Assembly: GCA_944470555.2 (NCBI GenBank)
Contig: OX104128.1
Location: forward strand, 44,437,920-44,501,919
Direction: 5' to 3'
Length of the DNA: 64,000 nucleotides
DNA from: Heterobilharzia americana
Taxonomy: Eukaryota > Platyhelminthes > Trematoda > Strigeidida > Schistosomatidae
In this document: positions 59,185 through 64,000 of the stretch, piece after piece
How the letters are laid out: the number at the start of each line of letters is the position of its first letter
How positions within the stretch are numbered: the first letter of the stretch is position 1
Notes under the pieces: model-generated
Database searches by the model: none
Seen by the model: the letters and a program-made list of their open reading frames with translations, nothing else
Told to the model about the DNA's origin: nothing
Program-made: the position numbers and the translations under genes

Positions 59185-62091
59185 ATGTACGCAAAGGACG
59201 CCCAAGAAACGTACCAAAGTGCTGACTTTCTCCGAGATATATCTAAACACTTTTGTACTATTAACTCGCTCTCGTTTTGCCTGATTAACGCCCGCTCTAT
59301 ACGCAACAAAATGAAAGAGATTATGCTGCTATCTCTGATAAGTGGTCCGTCCGTGATAATGGTTACAGAAACTTGGTGTACCAATGATATTTGCGACGCA
59401 GAGATCTCCATTGACAACTATTCCTTGTTCAGGAAGGATAGACTGCATGGTAGGGGAGGAGGGTGCATTATCTATGTAAAGTCTGACATCACTGCTACGC
59501 AGTGCCCTACATCTGAGCTAAACGAGATTGACGACTCAGTATGGATTATCGCAAAACTTACTCGCTCCACTTCCCTCCTAATAGGATGCATTTACCGGCC
59601 CCCTTCCTCCTCAGTCGAATACGACGACAAGCTAACAAGCGTGTTCGCCCGTGTGGCAACACTACCACACACAGCGAAAATTATATGTGGTGACTTTAAC
59701 ATGCCAGATATAAAGTGGCGACCAATTAGCTATCCAGAGCGCTTTGATAAATTCATAAGCATTCTTGAAACAGAGGGTTGGCAACAACATGTGGAACACC
59801 CTACCAGGTACAATAGTGTCCTGGACCTAGTCTTCACAAACGGAACCACACCCACAAAACTCCAAGTGGGTACACAACTTCCAGGTAGCGATCACAAGGT
59901 TGTATATGGATACTTCAATATAACCAGCACAAAAGTGGCCCAAAAGTCAGGAACAGTACTAACTAGAAATTACAAGTATGCCAAATGGGACGAACTACAA
60001 TCGTTTCTGCGCTGCCTAGATTGGAGCCCCTACTTTACCAACAGTTCAGCCAAAGAACTCTGTGATCTATTCTATGAATATATAGGCACAGCTCAAGACT
60101 ATGTTGCTCCACCGCTCCGAAGAGAAATTAAGAAAAACAGAGCTGACTATATACCAAAGAAAGTACGCATCCGCATGCGAAACCATGTCAGAGAGTACTA
60201 TAAGTCGAATGACTTTTCGTCGCTTGTCACACTCAAAGACACATACGACACATTCAAGGCAGAAAGAGTAATAGAAGCCGTTAAACAAGAACGCATCCAA
60301 TGTAGTAAAACTAGTAATACAGAGGCACTAGTGAGACTGATGAAAACCCGGATAAGTAGCTCCAGAAATAGTACCCCTAGTTTAATCATGGACAACGGCA
60401 TCCTCTACGATAACCCTCTACAAATCAGCGAGCTGTTCGGTTACCAGTTTGCTAGCTGCTTTACACAAGAGGACGAAATAAAAGTCATTGGTGCACCGTC
60501 AACACCAACTCACTCCATAAGTACAGTGCTCTTCTCTAAACAAAACATTTCTCTAGCTATAGCATCACTTCGAACCTCATACAGTGCGGGGCCTGATGGA
60601 ATTCCAACCATCTTGTTAAAAAGAGGTGGCGAAGATATACCGCTGATTCTCTTGAAGCTCTTTAATACGTCCCTCTCCAGTGGCAATTACCCTGAGAACT
60701 GGAAACTATCATACATATGTCCTAAGCATAAATGTGGACCAACATCTAATATAGAAAACTACCGACCTATAAACATCACGTCAGTAGTATCCAGGACTAT
60801 GGAAAAGGTGATTGTGAAAGCAGTTGTCGACTATATGACGACTAACCAATTACTCTCACCAGCACAACATGGATTCTTGAAAGGCCGGTCATGCACTACA
60901 AGCTATCTTGACTATCTAGACAACGTTACAAGCAAGCGTGACCAAGGCCTATTTGTAACTACCCTTTTCTTAGACTTCAAGCAAGCATTCGATAAGGTGC
61001 CTCACAAACGCCTGGTCACTAAGTTGCAATCATATGGTTTCCGAGACCCGTTACTGTCCTGGCTCAGAACATCTTTAGAGGGTCGCTTCCAAGTAGTAAA
61101 ATTCAGTAATTGCTACTCCACCCCTAGACTTATACAAAGTGGTGTCGTCCAGGGTAGTGTGCTAGGACCGATACTTTTCCTAATCTATGTAAACGATATC
61201 TGCAGTGTTATCCGAAATGGCATACCCTACCTTTTCGCTGACGACTTGAAGATAGTCTACAGCTTTTCTCCTGCAGCACTAACACAGGGTTTCTCTCAAA
61301 TACAAGAAGATCTGAAGAGGATATTCATATGGAGCGAGACCTGGCAGCTCCCTCTAAACCCAAATAAAAGTGGCATCCTCCATTTCAATAAATCCCACCC
61401 AGAAGTAACGCTACACTTGGGTGATATTGCACTGCAGGTATACAACACTGTGAAAGACCTCGGAATCACTTACTCCAGAAGTTTGACTTTTACGGAGTAT
61501 GCAGACTCAGTAGTTTCCAAGGGCAGAAGACTCATCGGTCTTCTACACAGAAACATACTCATACCTGAGGCAAAACTTATACTGTACAAGGCTATGGTTC
61601 GCCCAATATTAGAGTACTGCACCGTTATCTATGGTAGCATGAATGTGTCGGACAGAATTCGAGTAGAGAACATTCAACGGAACTTTACTCGGCGCCTACT
61701 AATACATAACGAAGGACTTCCTTACGAAGCAAGATGCAAAAAACTAGGACTAGAATCACTCTGGCTGAGACGCCTGAAGCTCAACTTAACACTTCTTTTT
61801 CGTCTTTTATTTACAAACCCTAAAACGAAATGTGCTGTCACTTTTAAAACAACACAGGCATATAATCTGCGTAATAGCGAGAACATCATCCCAATAAATA
61901 AGTATCGCTCAAAACTTCGATGTAGGTTTTTCATAACGCAATACAGTATGCTGTGGAACAAACTTCCCGCTCCTATACGAGCATGCCGTTCGCTCGGCCA
62001 GTTTCAACGATTACTTAGTAAATTCCTCCTATCTAACGAATCTCATCAATTCGTTGACGGCCAAACCACAAACGGTAATGCCATGCACTAA
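59185..62091 (+). CDS. CR1 ORF2: apurinic-like endonuclease plus reverse transcriptase, intact
   Basis: A 968-codon frame without stops. The N-terminal endonuclease nicks target DNA and the RT copies the element RNA from the nick. Endonuclease motifs are LINARSIRNK (33-42, N35), TETW (61-64, E62), CGDFNMPDIKW (169-179, D170 and N172), SVLDLVFTNG (211-220) and GSDH (234-237). The RT entry motif is SAGPDGIP (467-474). Motif A is LFLDFKQAFD (594-603, catalytic D597), motif B is GVVQGSVLGPILFLIYVNDI, and motif C is LFADDLKIVYSF (683-694, catalytic D686 and D687). The C-terminal third carries conserved PILEYCTVIYGS and SMLWNKLPAPIRACRSLGQF. All catalytic residues I can check are present. The start Met at 59185 is the first one in frame. 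How ORF2 is initiated is not visible. Confidence 0.88.
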   Translation: MYAKDAQETYQSADFLRDISKHFCTINSLSFCLINARSIRNKMKEIMLLSLISGPSVIMVTETWCTNDICDAEISIDNYSLFRKDRLHGRGGGCIIYVKSDITATQCPTSELNEIDDSVWIIAKLTRSTSLLIGCIYRPPSSSVEYDDKLTSVFARVATLPHTAKIICGDFNMPDIKWRPISYPERFDKFISILETEGWQQHVEHPTRYNSVLDLVFTNGTTPTKLQVGTQLPGSDHKVVYGYFNITSTKVAQKSGTVLTRNYKYAKWDELQSFLRCLDWSPYFTNSSAKELCDLFYEYIGTAQDYVAPPLRREIKKNRADYIPKKVRIRMRNHVREYYKSNDFSSLVTLKDTYDTFKAERVIEAVKQERIQCSKTSNTEALVRLMKTRISSSRNSTPSLIMDNGILYDNPLQISELFGYQFASCFTQEDEIKVIGAPSTPTHSISTVLFSKQNISLAIASLRTSYSAGPDGIPTILLKRGGEDIPLILLKLFNTSLSSGNYPENWKLSYICPKHKCGPTSNIENYRPINITSVVSRTMEKVIVKAVVDYMTTNQLLSPAQHGFLKGRSCTTSYLDYLDNVTSKRDQGLFVTTLFLDFKQAFDKVPHKRLVTKLQSYGFRDPLLSWLRTSLEGRFQVVKFSNCYSTPRLIQSGVVQGSVLGPILFLIYVNDICSVIRNGIPYLFADDLKIVYSFSPAALTQGFSQIQEDLKRIFIWSETWQLPLNPNKSGILHFNKSHPEVTLHLGDIALQVYNTVKDLGITYSRSLTFTEYADSVVSKGRRLIGLLHRNILIPEAKLILYKAMVRPILEYCTVIYGSMNVSDRIRVENIQRNFTRRLLIHNEGLPYEARCKKLGLESLWLRRLKLNLTLLFRLLFTNPKTKCAVTFKTTQAYNLRNSENIIPINKYRSKLRCRFFITQYSMLWNKLPAPIRACRSLGQFQRLLSKFLLSNESHQFVDGQTTNGNAMH

Positions 62092-63225
62092 GGTACTACT
62101 GGTACCTAGACTCAAGGGAGACTAACAGCAATGACATAAGTATACAATGCCGAAAACTAAACGCAATAGTTAAGTTAAAATCTAATTTCTTAGAAAAAAA
62201 ATGACCAAGAGTGGACAGGAAGCGGAGTGCGACACGATATGCTACAGTGAACTTATTAGATACTCAAATGTAACCTACTTTTCTTCACAACCTAACCGAT
62301 CTCACGACTTAACACCTATTTCCTAAAAATCGCCCCTTAAAGTAAACTCTCCACTCCGAAAAGATAAAAGAACTGTCTGTCGGTGCATTTTCATAGCATG
62401 CAACTCTTTATTATTTGCCCTTACATCTAAGTACTCTGCACCAACATAGTTTCGGTAGACCCGATATGGTAATGCTCAACAGGCAACACCATGATCATCC
62501 CCTCGTGACCAGATAAAGGGTGGTGGTCCTAAGAACAAAAAAAAACCACGAATTTCACCTAAATGTTTATAACTTCATCATACGCTTGTACATAGGTATA
62601 TAACAAGTTAATACCTGGTCAAATATCCTCTAATCTTTCTATTTCGTAGTGATATCTTCAGCTTCAGGCTGACTTTCATTACTGTCGTGCGCACCTTCAT
62701 CTTCTTCCACCTAAGCTTACCTCTAAACAGTTGGTTCTGGACACTTCCTCAAGTAAGTTTAATAGTCAGTACAAACTCACCCAGATGTATCATGGTCGAT
62801 CTACTCCTGCGTATTTTTGTGCCCCTGTTACAAATTTCGCCTGCTGCTCGCTTTTGTTATTCACTTTTCAGATTTACTTAACCAGTCCTGCATTCAAATG
62901 GAATCCTACAAATCGCATTCGTCAGTGGGAAATATTGGCACCGAAACCTGATGACGAACGCGCACACCCCAAGGTCATGACTGTGATGCGGCCTCACCTT
63001 CAAGAATATTGGATGATTCAAACGATGACCGGATAATCTTCAAATTCGAACTGAGCCTGCTTCAACATGCCTCCTATATGCCATAAATCACAGCATCTAA
63101 TGTATAGCATAACATTGTACATAATAGTCATCTCCCATTACCAAAGTGATCAAACCTGTAAACTGGTTTGTATTCATGTAACCTTTGTCGCATGAAATAT
63201 GTTATTATTATTATTATTATTATAT
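62092..63225 (+). other. CR1 3' untranslated region with (TTA)n end
   Basis: 1.1 kb without coding content that matches 54964-56062 along its whole length. It includes the shared blocks cgcctgctgctcgcttttgt (about 62837) and cctgtaaactggtttgtatt near the end. The tail is about eight TTA/ATT units. In CR1-clade elements the 3' end, not a poly(A), is recognised by the RT, so conserved terminal blocks are expected. Confidence 0.75.
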
Positions 63226-64000
63226 TCCACCATTATTATCATATTATTTAAAGGTGCCATCAATACCGCTACTAAGGGTACAGATATAATCAGACTCCTC
63301 AACATATAACCAGTTTCTAACCTCAAAGGTGCAGAGGCTACACATGGTTTTGTTGTTTTTCTACCTAAATTTCAGATGGTTGCAACATGAAGATATCGTT
63401 AGACTATGAAGAAACAGGATCATGATGAAAATTTACCGAATTATCGGGAAATGTGAACACCAAACGAACAATGGATTCAACTCGAAACCTCGAAGGCCCA
63501 CATCATCAAAATAACCTTCAGGTCACAAGTGAGGAACATACATTACTAATTCTTAACATTCCATCACTTTGTGAGACAGTGGAACTGTGCTCCCTAAGAA
63601 AATTTATGTCCATTATTTAAGAATTATCACCCCAACTCACTCATTTGGCTCCCTCACCATATGGGCATTTGTCAGTCCTCAAATTATTCAAACTTCTGGA
63701 CGGTCATAACGGAGACGAAAATCTGGACTGACGGTTAAATGCAGGTGATCAACTGACCCATTGACTCTGAAACGAACATACTCACAACAATGCCACACGA
63801 GAGACTTCTCCAGCACTTCATCTGACAACGAACCTACCTCCTTGATAAAGCGTCTTACCTTGACGTGAACAGCATGAAAATTCCTTTGCCATTGGTCAGA
63901 GGTTCTTCAGATGCTCACTCCTCTGCACAAAACACCTGATTGTAATGGGATAAATCCATGTTGCTGTGGACGGCACTACTTGAAGAGTGGGAAATGTCTG
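63226..64000. other. Right edge, no gene recognised
   Basis: Flanking DNA after the CR1 tail. It has no recognisable domain or repeat. A donor-like gtaaga context near 63860 on the minus strand belongs to no convincing exon. Confidence 0.35.

Larger units (their letters stand above)
56801..63225 (+). mobile_element. Apparently intact CR1-clade non-LTR retrotransposon (SR1/Perere-like)
   Basis: The copy holds an ORF1, a 968-codon uninterrupted ORF2 with endonuclease and reverse transcriptase, a 3' untranslated region of about 1.1 kb, and a (TTA)n tail at 63202-63225. The clade is assigned from the FADD box, the GPDGIP and QSGVVQGSVLGPILFLIY motifs, and a microsatellite-like tail in place of poly(A). 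The left limit is approximate and no target-site duplication was found. It is transcribed opposite to ZCCHC8. Confidence 0.8.

Noticed and set aside
63840..63960. Upstream ZCCHC8 exon with Cys residues on the minus strand
   Set aside because: A donor-like gtaaga exists, but the Cys spacing does not fit a CCHC knuckle and the frame has stops nearby.
1..64000. CRISPR arrays, operons, riboswitches, bacterial promoters
   Set aside because: Nothing with regular spaced repeats was found. The gene structure is spliced and eukaryotic.

Overview
The window looks like nuclear DNA of a trematode flatworm, most probably genus Schistosoma; I cannot fix the species. The reasons are the retroelement set (a degenerate RTE-clade element of the SR2 type, CR1-clade elements of the SR1/Perere type, Penelope-like elements, tRNA-derived SINEs), AT-rich DNA with long introns, and two host genes whose exons join with conserved GT-AG sites and matching codon phase.

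Host genes. Both are on the minus strand. Ten exons between 35721 and 8723 encode 883 residues of the replication factor MCM10 (OB-fold, CCCH zinc finger, Lys-rich tail). The C-terminal zinc-ribbon exons were not found and may lie left of base 1. Three exons between 45092 and 39907 encode the C-terminal part of ZCCHC8, the NEXT-complex scaffold (PSP domain and the MTR4-contacting C-terminus). Its N-terminal, zinc-knuckle exons were not found; they would lie right of 45.1 kb or beyond the window.

Mobile DNA, left to right. Two near-identical dead RTE copies lie at about 0.8-4.2 kb and 9.1-12.6 kb. A Penelope-like remnant bounded by inverted repeats lies at 4.96-6.21 kb, followed by a possible solo LTR. 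SINE-like repeats are scattered through the MCM10 introns. An imperfect palindrome interrupted by a SINE lies at 19.69-20.75 kb. A second Penelope-like remnant with an internal inversion lies at 28.03-29.28 kb. An RTE-like fragment lies on the minus strand at about 42.4 kb. From 45 kb to the right end the DNA is a head-to-tail nest of CR1 copies of different ages. It ends with an apparently intact one at about 56.8-63.2 kb: ORF1 57366-58478, a second overlapping ORF 58445-59134, and a 968-residue endonuclease/reverse transcriptase 59185-62091.

The retroelements contribute nothing visible to the two host genes. The large ones mostly lie antisense to the genes, in introns or flanks. I found no rRNA, CRISPR array, operon or bacterial-type feature. 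The most unusual observations are the shared lethal lesions of the two RTE copies, the inverted-repeat ends of both Penelope-like remnants, the continuation ORF after CR1 ORF1, and the SINE-split palindrome.
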